Origin: CS4-C045 sp963844115
GTDB lineage: Bacteria > Planctomycetota > Planctomycetia > Pirellulales > UBA7805
Direction: 5' to 3'
Assembly (NCBI GenBank): GCA_963844115.1
Contig: CAWJNN010000073.1
Span: 18,889 to 82,888 of the forward strand
DNA length: 64,000 bases
The translations under genes and the position numbers were made by a program. Numbering within the stretch: position 1 is the stretch's first letter; every line of letters starts with the position of its first letter. The notes below the pieces were generated by a model. That model saw only the letters and a list, made by a program, of their open reading frames with translations. It made no database searches and had not been told where the DNA came from. Below, one piece after another: positions 1 through 10,043 of this stretch.

Positions 1-254
1 TCGCGGTTGTGCAGCTCCTGGCGCTGTTGGGAGAGCTCTGCCTCAGCGGCCTTCTTCTGTTCGAGCTCCAATTCTTTGAGCTTGAGTTCGGCCTCTCTGG
101 TGCGGTTTTCGATCTCGCGTTCCGCCTTTTCGACGATCGCGGCGGCCTCAGATTCCGCGTCTTTTCTGCGGAGGCGGTCCAGCAGCTTGATGGCCCCGGT
201 CGACAGCAGTGCGACCCCCACCATCATCAATACAACAACCCACGGATTATCCAT
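1..254 (-). CDS. rny: Ribonuclease Y, N-terminal part (runs off the left edge)
   Basis: RNase Y is a membrane-anchored endoribonuclease that starts mRNA turnover. Only the first 84 or so residues are present. The start is the ATG at 254-252, preceded by a purine-rich GGGGAGAT ribosome site. Residues 5-20 form one hydrophobic anchor (WVVVLMMVGVALL), followed by a basic stretch (DRLRRKD). After that comes a long charged coiled coil rich in A, E and K (for example EKAEREIENRTREAELKLKEL), which is the usual RNase Y N-terminal architecture. The KH and HD domains lie outside the window, so the call rests on the anchor plus coiled coil. Another coiled-coil membrane protein, such as an ATP synthase b-like subunit, is the main alternative. 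Confidence 0.72.
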   Translation of the reverse strand, partial: MDNPWVVVLMMVGVALLSTGAIKLLDRLRRKDAESEAAAIVEKAEREIENRTREAELKLKELELEQKKAAEAELSQQRQELHNR

Positions 255-1003
255 CGTTTATCTCCCCGTTTATCTCTACGCCGCTCGGCGACATCACGGC
301 CCGCGAATCAAAGTAGCGTTCCGCTATCGCGGCGGCGTCCGGAAACGAGGCCATACCGCGATCGCGGCGTGGTAACGGCAGGGAGGTTGAAACCAACTCG
401 ACACGGAGGTGTCGTGACTGCAGCTTATTAAAGCTGCAATCTTGTCAGGCACGTGCATCCGTAACGATCTAGGCGCGTCGATATCCTTCGACTTCACGCA
501 ACCGATCGCGGGACGCCAGCGGTCGGCGGCCCTTAGGCCGCTGTGCGTGACCGTGTCTCGGACTGACACAGCAGGCGGGCAATAGAATCCGCTCGAAAGA
601 AAGCGGAAACAAGGTAGAGAGGCTTGGCGCGAATCTGTTCCACGAACGCGCCGAGCAGCCACATGACAATCGTCCACTGCGTCCCGTCTCGGCAGGTGGA
701 ACCTGCCACCCGCCAACCAGGATCTGCAAAATGAACAGTAGCAGCTGCATATCTATCGCCTCGTCTATACCACCGCTGGCAACTCGTAGGACCTGACAAG
801 AATCCGGTGTTTAAGTTGTTTCAATTCCTTGCTCGAGCCGGTATACACGCCGCCGAGCATTTTTTAATTGTTCGTACAACCATGAATCTACCCGGTGACT
901 GGCCAAACTTCAACTCGCAAGCTCTACTGTGGGGAAGTGGGAAGATTGGTCGGGTTTTGCCGGTGTTCAGGTTCTGCGAAGCGACGCGACCAGGTGCGTC
1001 AAC
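255..1003. other. Intergenic region between divergent rny and tilS
   Basis: About 750 bases with no convincing gene; the short open frames here lack recognisable domains and overlap one another. A 6-bp GC hairpin with a CTTA loop lies at 526-541. A structured RNA upstream of rny is conceivable, but I cannot support a specific one. Confidence 0.4.
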
Positions 1004-1996
1004 ATGGACCCATTTGTAGCGAAATTAACAGCGAAATGGCCGCCCGCTCAGTGGCAGGATGTATCCCTGCTGGTCGCCTGCTCCGGAGGCGCCGATAGTG
1101 TGGCTCTGCTGCGAGGGCTGCACGCGCTGAAGCATCGAGGGGCGGGACGATTGATCGTGGGACATTTCCACCACGGTCTGCGCGAGCAGGCGGATGCCGA
1201 CGCTCAGTTCGTTCAACGGCTTTCTGCTCAGCTTGATTTACCCTGCCAGGTTGGCCACGGCGATGTCGCGGCACGCGCGCGGCAACAAGGTGACGGCCTG
1301 GAAGAGGCCGCTCGACATGACCGCTACGAATTTCTGAAATCCATCGCGGAACAACACGGGGCGCGCTATGTCGCGACCGCGCATACGGCGGACGATCAGA
1401 TCGAAACTATTCTGCACCGTATTCTGCGCGGCACGGGCGTCGCCGGCCTGCGCGGAATTCCGCGAGTTCGCGTATTGTCCCAAGCCGTCACTTTGATTCG
1501 ACCGCTGCTGGAATTCCGCCGCGCGGAGACTCAGACGTACCTGGAATCGCTGGGGCAGGAATACTGTCACGACGCGAGCAACCTGGACACCAGCTTGACG
1601 CGCAACCGAATCCGTCACGACTTGCTACCCTTTTTAGCCGACCAGTTTAATCCTGCCGTGGATGATGCCCTGCTTCGTCTGGGACAGCTTGCCTCTGAGG
1701 CTCAAACGATCATCGACCAACGGGTCGACGACTATTACGACTGCTGCGTAACGAAGTCGACCGGGAACGAAGTGTTGATTGATTGCGACCAACTGAAGAC
1801 CGCGCCGCCTTATCTTGTCCGCGAAATTGGAATTCGCCTCTGGCAGGAACAGCACTGGCCCCTGCAGGACATGGGCGCGCTCAGTGGGAACAGCTGTCGG
1901 ACCTGGTGATGCAGTCAAGCTCCGAAAAAATAACTCTACCCGGGGCGGTCACGGCGAGAAAAAAAGGACGGGCAGCTGGCGCTGCGACGTCCTTGA
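1004..1996 (+). CDS. tilS: tRNA(Ile)-lysidine synthase, frame broken twice near the 3' end
   Basis: TilS attaches lysine to C34 of tRNA-Ile (CAU) so that it reads AUA; it is normally essential. The ATP-pyrophosphatase P-loop SGGADS lies about 30 residues from the ATG at 1004, and HFHHGLR and THTADDQ-type motifs follow (TAHTADDQIET). I prefer the 1004 ATG to the upstream in-frame start at 929 because the family begins shortly before the P-loop. The frame stops early at 1907-1909. Shifting one base near 1875 restores a family-like stretch (RAQWEQLSDLV). Shifting back within the seven-A run at 1959-1965 gives the expected C-terminus KKDGQLALRRP and a TGA at 1994-1996, again in frame with 1004. 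Two compensating single-base errors therefore restore a gene of about 330 residues. Confidence 0.88.
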
Positions 1997-2066
1997 GTAA
2001 CCACAAATTTAGATGCGTAGGCCGGATACGGAGAATCCCCGAGCGCGGCCTATGGCCGCAACCAAA

Positions 2067-2135
2067 GTAGGACGGAATGCCATTCCGTCCAGACGGATTA
2101 CGGGCACCGACGCGGAGCGTTGGTCGCCGTCCTAC
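2067..2135. repeat. Palindromic intergenic repeat (REP-like)
   Basis: GTAGGACGG at 2067-2075 is matched in inverted orientation by CCGTCCTAC at 2127-2135. A near-perfect palindrome, GACGGAATG/CATTCCGTC, sits inside at 2071-2089. It lies between tilS and the convergent transporter gene, where a bidirectional terminator or REP element would be expected. Confidence 0.55.
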
Positions 2136-2254
2136 AAATTTGCGCAAGAAGACAAGAATTAGAACGTTAGTAGCACGGATGTATTTTTCATCCGTGGGTC
2201 GGCTCTGCCATCCGTGGGCTATTAGCTTCCATGCCGGCGCTTTTCCGTCTGCGA

Positions 2255-3877
2255 CTACGCCTCACCGCCGCCGACCGCACCGTCGGCGATCGTTTCGTCA
2301 GCGCCTCCAACCGTGTGCTCACGACCGCCGATGTCGACAGCTTTGTAGCCGCCCTTCGACTGGAAGTAGCCAAACAAGATGATGTAGCAAACCAGCATGA
2401 AGGCTGGGAATAGCGCCATTTTGGCGAGCGTTTCGAATTGTCCCGCTTTTTGAGCAGCAGCCAATGACTTCTTACCTGCTTCGTCGGTAACGGCCGCGGC
2501 TTTTTCGGGATCGATTGCCTCATAATTTAGTCCGAAATAGGTCTTCTTGCTTAGCACGGCATCCGCTGTTTCGCTAGCATCCGCTCGTAACTCGGTGGTT
2601 GCCGTATTTTCCTGAAGGGCTCCAATTAACGGCGCACCTAACACTCCCACGGCAATCATCCCAATTCCAGAGATTGCGTTAAGCGTGAATGCTCCGCCCT
2701 TGGGACACTGTTCGGCCGTAACGCCGAGCATCGTCGGCCAGAAGAACGTCTTTCCGATTCCATAAAGAGTTGCGGCCACGAAAATGGCGGCCAAACCCGA
2801 ACTACCAGTTTTTGAAAGGGCAAACAGGCCCGCAATCGCAAGTACGGAACTGACGACCAGTAGGCCAATTGGCGATAATTTATGAACGATCGGGCCGGCA
2901 AAAAAGCGAAGCACCATCATGATCGCTGATGTGTACACAAGCACCCAGCCGGCATTGAAACCTCCAGCCTTCATTGGTTCTTCCATAAGGCTGCTGATCC
3001 ATGCATCCGTACCGATCTCGGTAGTGGCGAGGGGCATCATGATAATGATCAAGAAACCCATCAGTGGTCGGCCCAGGCTCTGCGTATACAGACCGAAAAG
3101 AACGGTTACCGCTACTGCGAGTCCAAAGTAAACGACTGGCGGCCATCCAAAGACCTGCCCCAGTTGTGCAAAGATTAGGCCGAAACCGATTAACGCGCCA
3201 AAGGCTCCAAACTCGGCCAACATCTCTCGGTAGCTGACACCAGCAGCTTCTCGCTCGCTCACCGGGAACTTCGCGCTGAACAGCATGATCAGGTAGATCA
3301 CCGCGGGTATCGCAATCACTCCTAACACCAAGCGCCAGTCACCACTCTTGGCCGTCTCCGCCATAGCGATGGTAATCACGCCGCCGATGACCAAACCACC
3401 TGGCCAACCAGCATGGAGAATGTTGAGCCATTTGGTTTTCTCTTTGCTAAACATCGTGGCCACAACCGGATTAATAAAAGCCTCCACCGTGCCGTTTCCT
3501 AAGGCAACGATTATGCTGCCCCAATAGAGCAAATTAAATCCTTTGAGTTGAGCCGCCTTCAGTGCCTCGCCCTCGACACCCTGAATAGCGCTGTATGCCA
3601 AACACGCCATCACGAGATAGGCAGCGTAGCAAGCGAAGGAAAAGAACATCGCAACGCGATAACCGACTCGATCGATGAACAAACTAAAGACGATGATGGA
3701 TATTGCGAACGGCCAAATGCCCGCCCCCATGAGATCTCCGGAAGCAACCTTGTCCAGATTAAAGTCCGATGGAAATCGCACGCCGCACAGATACATTCGC
3801 GTGAAAAACGCGAACGAAGTGGTGATGAGGGCGATGAAACAGCCCCAAAAAACCATCTTGTCATTCTTGTTATCCAT
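2255..3877 (-). CDS. Major facilitator superfamily transporter
   Basis: A 540-residue inner-membrane protein with about twelve hydrophobic segments spread over its length, starting with MVFWGCFIALITTSFAFF after a short polar N-terminus (MDNKNDK). A basic loop after the second helix (DRVGYR) resembles the MFS motif A region. There is an unusually long polar insert of about 80 residues before the last helix (around residues 415-490, including an Ala/Lys/Glu-rich stretch). The substrate cannot be read from sequence; sugar or oligosaccharide porters are common in planctomycetes, but that is inference. The start is the ATG at 3877-3875. Its 5' leader contains the 12-bp minisatellite described separately. 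Confidence 0.8.
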   Translation of the reverse strand: MDNKNDKMVFWGCFIALITTSFAFFTRMYLCGVRFPSDFNLDKVASGDLMGAGIWPFAISIIVFSLFIDRVGYRVAMFFSFACYAAYLVMACLAYSAIQGVEGEALKAAQLKGFNLLYWGSIIVALGNGTVEAFINPVVATMFSKEKTKWLNILHAGWPGGLVIGGVITIAMAETAKSGDWRLVLGVIAIPAVIYLIMLFSAKFPVSEREAAGVSYREMLAEFGAFGALIGFGLIFAQLGQVFGWPPVVYFGLAVAVTVLFGLYTQSLGRPLMGFLIIIMMPLATTEIGTDAWISSLMEEPMKAGGFNAGWVLVYTSAIMMVLRFFAGPIVHKLSPIGLLVVSSVLAIAGLFALSKTGSSGLAAIFVAATLYGIGKTFFWPTMLGVTAEQCPKGGAFTLNAISGIGMIAVGVLGAPLIGALQENTATTELRADASETADAVLSKKTYFGLNYEAIDPEKAAAVTDEAGKKSLAAAQKAGQFETLAKMALFPAFMLVCYIILFGYFQSKGGYKAVDIGGREHTVGGADETIADGAVGGGEA

Positions 3878-3893
3878 CTATGGGTTCTCCGCC

Positions 3894-3977
3894 GTGGAAT
3901 GGAATGTGGAAGGGAATGTGGAAGGGAATGTGGAATGGAATGTGGAATGGAATGTGGAATGGAATGTGGAATGGAAT
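3894..3977. repeat. 12-bp tandem repeat in the leader of the MFS gene
   Basis: Seven near-identical copies of a TGGAATGGAATG-type unit, some with AGGGAATG variants, lie 17-100 bases upstream of the transporter start codon. On the transcribed strand the tract is pyrimidine-biased (CATTCCATTCCA). Copy number could vary and change the leader length. Confidence 0.85.
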
Positions 3978-4284
3978 TGTGGTGGATAGCATCACCGATG
4001 GCTCCGCTAGCGTGATCGCCAGAAAATCGCTTTTTGCTTCTGCTGACGCCCATCTGCCGCAGCCGAAAATCCCCGATTACTGCCGAATCCAATGAACATA
4101 TGAGCCATCGAGTATACAAGCTGCCGTCCGCAAGTAAACCATTACGAAATAGTGCTTTCCGGCGCGAACCGTGAGAATTTTTAAGCCGTAGATATGCTTA
4201 GAGCGTTTATCTGCCTTTTCTCGCTTACCTAAAGAAGCGTGGTGCCGCCCCAATCGCCGGCGATCGAGGGCCGGCGGCGACATC

Positions 4285-4314
4285 TTGACGGTTATCAACG
4301 TAAATCCCTACTAT
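4285..4314 (+). promoter_or_regulatory. Sigma-70-like promoter upstream of the AsmA-like gene
   Basis: TTGACG at 4285-4290 and TACTAT at 4309-4314 are separated by 18 bases. The pair lies about 95 bases before the likely start of the large downstream gene and points toward it. Confidence 0.5.
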
Positions 4315-4408
4315 CCCGCGGCTTATAGACGCTCTGCCGTGCACCGTTGCGTGAATCGTTGGCGGCGGGCTGAAGCTGCGCTTTCCGTGTCGCACGTTGC
4401 CACCGGGA

Positions 4409-7400
4409 ATGCGCGAATCACGCGGCGAAAGGAATCCCGCTATTTTCGCTCGATTGGTCAACTATTCCTGGTTCTTCTTCAAGTGGACCTTGCTGTTGGT
4501 CATTGTCTGCGCGGTGGTCGCGGTCTGGTTCTTCCGCGACACGCTGAATCTTCAGATCCGTGACCAGGTCCAAGCCAAGCTGGCCGAACATTTCACGGGC
4601 TTTAAGGTTCGCGTCCAGGCTGCTGAACGCCTCGAAGGCAAAGGACTCCTGATCCGCGGACTCTCTCTCTCGGAGCGCGCAGCGCGCGGGCCGCACTCCG
4701 AACTAGTCTTTTTGGAAGAAGTCTTCGTGGCATGCCGGACCGATTGGCAAGACCTGATCAGCGGCCAACTCGATGTGAGCGCGGTGACCGTGCGGCGGGC
4801 GACGGTGCGGGCGACCCGACGACCCGATGGTTCCTGGAGTACCGACGGGCTGCTGCCGCTACACTGCGAGCCCGATTCGGAAGTGGAGATGCGAATTGAA
4901 GGCGGAACGCTTGTCATTTTCGACCCGCTGAAAAACCCGTCCAGCACGCTAACCTTACGCGACATCAATCTCGAAATTCACCCACGACCGCTAACGTCAA
5001 ACGTCGACACGGAACCGAGCAGCCACTTTGAAGGTTCGCTGTCGGGCGACCATTTCGGGCGTGTCGAATTGCAGGGATGGCACGACCGCGACTCCCGGCG
5101 GTGGAGCGTGGCGGGTCGTGTGAATGATCTTGCCGTCTCACCCGACCTGCAAAATTCATTGCCTGGCCAGACCGGGAATTGGTTGCGCCCTGCCGAGGTA
5201 TTTCGAGGAACCGTCCCGCTGACCTTTCGCGTCGACAACGACCCGCTGCGGGAACAACCTTATCAATTTGACATCAGCGGAACACTACAGCGCGGGCGTA
5301 TCGACGATCGACGTTTGCCGTATCCGATAACCGACGTGAGCGGCAACGTACGATTTACGCAGGATGGCTTTCTTCTGGAAAATATCGCGGCCCGCAGCGG
5401 AAGAACTATCCTCTCGCTAAAGGGACAACAAAACGGCTACGGACCGACCAGCCACCTGTTCCTGGAAGGGGAAGGCCAAAGCATCGAGCTGGAACAGCAA
5501 CTCGTGCAGTTGATGCCGCCAGAATGGCAGCAGATCTGGAACAAGTACCAGCCGGCCGGACAGATCGATACCCATATCAAACTGGAACATGACGGCACCA
5601 GCTGGCGTCCGGAACTCACGGTCAACTGCACGAATCTGGCGTTTACCCATTATCGGTTCCCTTACCGAATAGAACGTGCGCGCGGGAAAATCACCTTCAA
5701 GGACGACTTGTTAAAAGTCAACCTGAATGCCTTCGCCGGCAGCCGTCCCGTACAGATCGAATCGGAAATCACACGCCCCGGACCGTACGGTATCGGATAC
5801 GTTGACGTGCGCACCAAGAACCTGCCTCTCGACGAGCGCTTCGTTGCTGCGATCCCGGAACAGCACCGAGGCATCGTTACCTCGTTTGCGCCCCACGGAA
5901 CCATGGACGGTCACCTGAGAGTGAAACGGAATCGGCCGGATGCCACCTGGGAACACCATACCACGCTCGACTTGAACGGGATCGCTATTAAGCACGAGAA
6001 GTTCCCCTATGCGCTGCGTGAGATCCATGGCCGTCTGGAAGGTATTGGTCGGAATTGGACCTATCGCAATCTTGTCGGCGCCAATGATTCGGGACAGGTT
6101 ACGGCCGAAGGCGAGTCGGTGCCGGTTCAAGACGGCAGCCAACTGACGCTTCGCGTTCGCGGCAAGGGCATTCCTCTGGACAGCGATCTGCGACATTGCC
6201 TTTCGCCTGAAATGCAAAACGTGATGAAAGAATTGAGACCGCGAGGCGTCATCGATCTCGACTCGAAACTTATCTACAACTCAGGAAGCGCAACATTCGA
6301 TTTGACCGTTCAGGCGCAATTGGGCCAGGACGGCATCCTGCTGGAACCCGAGTTCTTTCCCTATCGCCTGGAAAACGTGCATGGTCTGCTGACCTTTCAA
6401 CAGGGACAAGCCGTTTTCCGCAATTTGACGGCCAACCACGGTCGGACACGCCTGGCCTCACAAGGTGTTTGCCGATTCCAGAACGACGGCTCGTGGGAGT
6501 GTGAATTTCAGAATCTAACGGTCGACCAACTGCATCTTGACCGCGATCTGTTATTCGCCATGCCGCCGGATGCCCGAACCACGCTTTCCGCCTTGAAGTT
6601 CTCCGGTCCCCTGAACCTGGCCGGCGGTCTGCGAGTCGCCGGTAATCGTCAAGCGGGGACACCCATCCGATCCACGTGGGACGTCCAGGTCAACACGCTT
6701 CAGGGTCGGGCAGATTGTGGCATCCTGCTTGAGCAAATCAATGGCGGAGCGCGTCTCGTCGGTGAATTTGACGGGCGGCAGTTCCGGACTCGAGGGCGTT
6801 TGGATTTCGATTCGTTACTGTACCGAGGCCTGCAGTTCACCAAGGTGCGCGGACCTTTCTATGCGAGCAACGATCGCCTCCTATTCGGCGCGGGAGCACA
6901 ACCGACCCAGCCGGGCCGGCCTCCGGAGCGAATTACCGCCTCGATCTATGACGGCTCACTGGCCGGAGATTGCGAACTAGCGCTGGGGGATCCAACACGA
7001 TTTGCCTTGAATGCGCAAATCGTTGATGGTGATTTGGAGCGGTTTGCGACCGAAGCCATCTACGGGCCGACCGCGCTGGCAGGAAAGGTGACCGCCGACA
7101 TCAAGTTACGGGGAACCAGTCACGGCGTCCACACTTTGCTTGGCAGCGGTAAAGCTAAAGTTCGCAACGGTGACGTCGATCAACTGCCAATCGTCCTGTC
7201 GATGGTGAAATTCCTGAGTTCCAGCCCCTCGGAACGGAGTCGATTTGATACGAGTGAGATCGAGTTCCGAGTTAACGGCAGCCAGATTCTGCTGGACAAG
7301 ATTAACTTCTACGGCGACGCGATCAGCCTGTTGGGAAAAGGCGAAATGTACTTGGACCGCCGCATTGGCCTGGTCTTTCGCGCGGCCGTCGGTCGAGACC

Positions 7401-7660
7401 GTCTGAAGCTGCCAGTGTTGAGTCCCATCCTGGGTGAAGTGGGTAAGCAACTGATGTTAGTCTACGTCCATGGCACCATCGACAATCCCCAGACAACGCG
7501 GGAAGCCCTGCCCGGCGTGAGACGCGCCGTCCAGGAGATTGAAGAGGAACTGATCGAACCGCCGGGCGCAAATCGGCGCTGCGAGGCCCACTGGATTGGT
7601 TTGAATCCGTCCTCCCGACCAAACCAGCACCGAAGACCGGAGCCTGAACAAGGAAGCTGA
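4409..7660 (+). CDS. Large AsmA/TamB-like membrane-anchored protein
   Basis: About 1,083 residues with a single N-terminal membrane segment (WFFFKWTLLLVIVCAVVAVWF), followed by a very long, beta-rich, probably periplasmic region. Repeated stretches of the type 'LTLRDINLEI', 'DVRTKNLPLD' and 'SLLGKGEMYLDRRIGL' are typical of AsmA-like proteins. These are now thought to form hydrophobic grooves that move phospholipid between the membranes of diderm bacteria. The last 250 residues, with GKVTADIKLRGT and a DNPQTT-type end, resemble the AsmA-like C-terminal domain. I favour the ATG at 4409 over a TTG at 4397. dapF follows 130 bases downstream on the same strand. Family membership is fairly clear; the lipid-transport role is inference. 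Confidence 0.75.
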   Translation: MRESRGERNPAIFARLVNYSWFFFKWTLLLVIVCAVVAVWFFRDTLNLQIRDQVQAKLAEHFTGFKVRVQAAERLEGKGLLIRGLSLSERAARGPHSELVFLEEVFVACRTDWQDLISGQLDVSAVTVRRATVRATRRPDGSWSTDGLLPLHCEPDSEVEMRIEGGTLVIFDPLKNPSSTLTLRDINLEIHPRPLTSNVDTEPSSHFEGSLSGDHFGRVELQGWHDRDSRRWSVAGRVNDLAVSPDLQNSLPGQTGNWLRPAEVFRGTVPLTFRVDNDPLREQPYQFDISGTLQRGRIDDRRLPYPITDVSGNVRFTQDGFLLENIAARSGRTILSLKGQQNGYGPTSHLFLEGEGQSIELEQQLVQLMPPEWQQIWNKYQPAGQIDTHIKLEHDGTSWRPELTVNCTNLAFTHYRFPYRIERARGKITFKDDLLKVNLNAFAGSRPVQIESEITRPGPYGIGYVDVRTKNLPLDERFVAAIPEQHRGIVTSFAPHGTMDGHLRVKRNRPDATWEHHTTLDLNGIAIKHEKFPYALREIHGRLEGIGRNWTYRNLVGANDSGQVTAEGESVPVQDGSQLTLRVRGKGIPLDSDLRHCLSPEMQNVMKELRPRGVIDLDSKLIYNSGSATFDLTVQAQLGQDGILLEPEFFPYRLENVHGLLTFQQGQAVFRNLTANHGRTRLASQGVCRFQNDGSWECEFQNLTVDQLHLDRDLLFAMPPDARTTLSALKFSGPLNLAGGLRVAGNRQAGTPIRSTWDVQVNTLQGRADCGILLEQINGGARLVGEFDGRQFRTRGRLDFDSLLYRGLQFTKVRGPFYASNDRLLFGAGAQPTQPGRPPERITASIYDGSLAGDCELALGDPTRFALNAQIVDGDLERFATEAIYGPTALAGKVTADIKLRGTSHGVHTLLGSGKAKVRNGDVDQLPIVLSMVKFLSSSPSERSRFDTSEIEFRVNGSQILLDKINFYGDAISLLGKGEMYLDRRIGLVFRAAVGRDRLKLPVLSPILGEVGKQLMLVYVHGTIDNPQTTREALPGVRRAVQEIEEELIEPPGANRRCEAHWIGLNPSSRPNQHRRPEPEQGS

Positions 7661-7789
7661 TTTGATTCGGAACGACGTCACCAGCGCCGAGGTACTCGTG
7701 TCGACAAGTGAAGCATCGAGATTGCTCATGGCGCGCGGTGCAGATAAAATCGAGTTCGTTTAGGACGCAAACAACGGGTCGGTGTTTTG

Positions 7790-8648
7790 ATGGCCATTCA
7801 ATTCGTGAAAATGCAAGGTGCTGGCAACGACTACGTCTACATCGATTGCTTCCGCGAACCTGTCCCGAAGGATCTACCCCAGGTTGCGCAGCGCATCTCC
7901 GATCGTCACTTTGGCGTGGGAGGTGATGGCCTTATCTTGATCCGGCCCAGCGAAATCGCCGACGCGCGAATGCAAATGTTTAATGGAGATGGTTCCGAGG
8001 CCGAAATGTGTGGTAACGGAATCCGTTGCGTTGCCAAGTATGTTTACGAAGCAGGGATCGCGCAAGGAAGAATTGAAGATCGAAACGGGTAACGGTGTCC
8101 TGGAATTGAAACTGGAAACATCCGGGAATCGTGTAGGCCGGGTTCGCGTCAACATGGGCCAACCGATACTGCAGCCAGACAGAATCCCAACGACCATTCT
8201 CGGCGCGGCCGGCGAGGCTGGCGAGGCGATTGTGGATGTGCCGATCGAGGTCGCCGGTGTCCGCTTGAACGTTCACTGCGTTTCGATGGGAAATCCACAC
8301 TGTGTGATCTATGTGGAACACGCTACCGACCAGTTAGTACTGGGACTCGGTCCCCAAATCGAACAAGACCCACGATTTCCTCAACGGATTAATGTCGAGT
8401 TCGTGGAAGTGATTAGCCCGCGCGAGGTTCGGCAACGAACATGGGAGCGGGGTTCCGGCGAAACGTTGGCCTGCGGCACCGGCGCTAGTGCGGTTTGCGT
8501 CGCGGGCGTGTTGTCGGGTCGCACGGAACGAAAACTACTGAACCACCTGGTCGGCGGCGATCTCGAACTGGAATGGGGCGCGGACGATCACGTCTACATG
8601 ACCGGTCCCGCGGAGGAAGTCTTTCGCGGAGAGTGGGACATGGGCTGA
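7790..8648 (+). CDS. dapF: Diaminopimelate epimerase (one frameshift)
   Basis: DapF converts LL- to meso-diaminopimelate for lysine and peptidoglycan synthesis. Family motifs appear in order: FVKMQGAGNDY at the N-terminus, GGDGLI, the first catalytic-cysteine motif EMCGNGIRC, then NPHCVIY, and the second catalytic-cysteine motif ETLACGTGASA. The reading frame changes by one base near 8062. The first frame runs to 8092, while family sequence (KEELKIETGNGVL) resumes in the next frame and continues to 8648. Both catalytic cysteines are intact across the two frames, so an extra base in the consensus is more likely than a dead gene. The ATG at 7790 fits the family start. Confidence 0.9.
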
Positions 8649-8698
8649 CAGAACTTGTTCAGCGCGGTTGTCTAACTAGTTTTAACCGCAAGGATGCC

Positions 8699-9490
8699 AT
8701 GAAGCTTGCAAATTCACTATTGACGAATTCGGCCGCGCTAACCGCCTCCGCGGTCGTGCGCCGCTGGATGGGTTCACTGGAATATCGCGCGGCCTATTAC
8801 GACACAAGCGTCGATCCCAGTCGTGTCGAATGCGCAGAGCGCGGAATCTACGTTTTCTGGCACGAGTACATGCCTTTCTTGTTGTACCTGCGTGGCAATT
8901 GTGATCTGGCGATGTTGATGAGCCGCCATCGGGACGCCGATATCTTGTCGCGACTGGCCTTACATTTCGGATTTGAATTCGTACGAGGTTCCACCCGCCG
9001 CGGTGGTCAACGGGCGTTACGCGATCTGATGCACAAAAGCAAAACACACCACCTGACCATCACACCCGACGGCCCGCGGGGCCCGCGTCGTCGCCTGGAA
9101 GCTGGCTGCATCTACCTGGCCTCGAAACTGAACATGCCGATCATCGCCATCGGTCTCGGCTACGACCGGCCTTGGCGAATGAATACCTGGGATCAGTTCG
9201 CCCTTCCCCGACCATGTTCGCGGGCACGGGCAATCCCCAGCCCGCGGATTCGGATACCGTCCAACTTGGATCGGGACGGCATCGAATATTATCGGCAACA
9301 CGTTGAGCGTATTTTGCGGCGGTTAACGGATGAGGCCGAAGCGTGGGCGGCGGCGGGTACGCGTAAGGAAAACGAAGTTGTCGTGGGGCCGGCCACGCGA
9401 CCGCTACGATCGGCGGCAAACTGGCCGCTGGACATCTTTCCGTTCGCCAGCACCACGGAAGAACATCCATCGTCTGCCAGAGCGGCGTAG
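8699..9490 (+). CDS. DUF374 lysophospholipid acyltransferase-like protein
   Basis: About 263 residues. DUF374 proteins belong to the glycerol-3-phosphate/lyso-lipid acyltransferase superfamily and probably act on lipid A or phospholipids at the inner membrane. Motifs visible are the HxxxxP-type catalytic block FWHEYMPF, the phosphate-binding-like GSTRRGG and TPDGPRGPRR. The start at 8699 has a good AAGGA ribosome site seven bases upstream; the longer frame upstream overlaps dapF and looks non-coding. dapF lies 50 bases upstream, so the two may be co-transcribed. The C-terminal 60 residues are low-complexity and not family-like. Confidence 0.8.
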   Translation: MKLANSLLTNSAALTASAVVRRWMGSLEYRAAYYDTSVDPSRVECAERGIYVFWHEYMPFLLYLRGNCDLAMLMSRHRDADILSRLALHFGFEFVRGSTRRGGQRALRDLMHKSKTHHLTITPDGPRGPRRRLEAGCIYLASKLNMPIIAIGLGYDRPWRMNTWDQFALPRPCSRARAIPSPRIRIPSNLDRDGIEYYRQHVERILRRLTDEAEAWAAAGTRKENEVVVGPATRPLRSAANWPLDIFPFASTTEEHPSSARAA

Positions 9491-10043
9491 CGCGTAGGAT
9501 GGGGGCTGGACGTTGTTCGCCACCAACCTGTATCTGCAATGCCCACGCTGAAGGCGTGGAATAGAGCAGCCCAGGGCAAGGGCGAGGCGAGTCCAGTGAG
9601 CCTCGCTGACGCCCTGGGTAATATTGCCGATGATTACACAAGACCTGAAATGGCGACATAATCCGTGTGGCAACGATCCGGTCGATCCCGGCGCGTCGGG
9701 ATTACGCCCTTTCAGGCAACGCCGTGAAGGATTTTTGTAGCTGGATTCGCAAGAATTCAGGGTGCTAGCGGGATCTGAATTCTTGCGAATCCAGCTACGA
9801 ACCCTAGAAAACGCCTTATCAAAATCCTTCACGGCGTTGCCTTTCAGGGCTTAATAACGTTTTGTCTCCGGAACCCAGGGCGGCGTCCCGGCGCGCGGGA
9901 CTCGTGCTACTCGCGAATTGCTCTGCCCTGGGCTGTCATATTGCTGCCCCTTCAGGGCGGATATTTTAAGAAAGCAACCAAGATTGAAACTGTAATCGCT
10001 ATAGCCTCTCTGTGGCCCAACGCACAGCCGGTACAATCCCGCT
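9491..10043. repeat. Intergenic region full of dispersed repeat-like sequence
   Basis: No gene is supported. The stretch contains two similar patches around GCCCAGGG...GCCCTGGGTAATATT (about 9569-9626) and CCCAGGGCGGCGTCCC...GCCCTGGGCTGTCATATTG (about 9872-9945). Each is an inverted repeat around the ACCCAGGGC core, followed by an AATATTGC/CATATTGC tail. I recognise this style of repeat from planctomycete intergenic regions. The nested palindrome between the two patches is listed separately. Confidence 0.55.
9715..9841. repeat. Nested double palindrome (MITE-like)
   Basis: The outer arms at 9715-9735 and 9821-9841 are perfect 21-base inverted repeats beginning GGCAACGCCGTGAAGG. The inner arms at 9737-9760 and 9775-9798 are perfect 24-base inverted repeats beginning GTAGCTGGATTCGCAAG. 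The whole element could fold into one long branched hairpin. No transposase gene is present, so this would be a non-autonomous or REP-type element if mobile. Confidence 0.8.

Noticed and set aside
255..1003. 6S RNA or another structured RNA upstream of rny
   Set aside because: Hairpins are present but I cannot match a conserved secondary structure by eye.
1900..1915. In-frame TGA in tilS considered as a selenocysteine codon
   Set aside because: A TAA follows within about 12 codons and the downstream family sequence lies in another frame; a simple indel explains it.
8050..8095. Programmed ribosomal frameshift in dapF
   Set aside because: No slippery heptamer or stimulatory stem is evident, and many unrelated genes here show similar one-base breaks.
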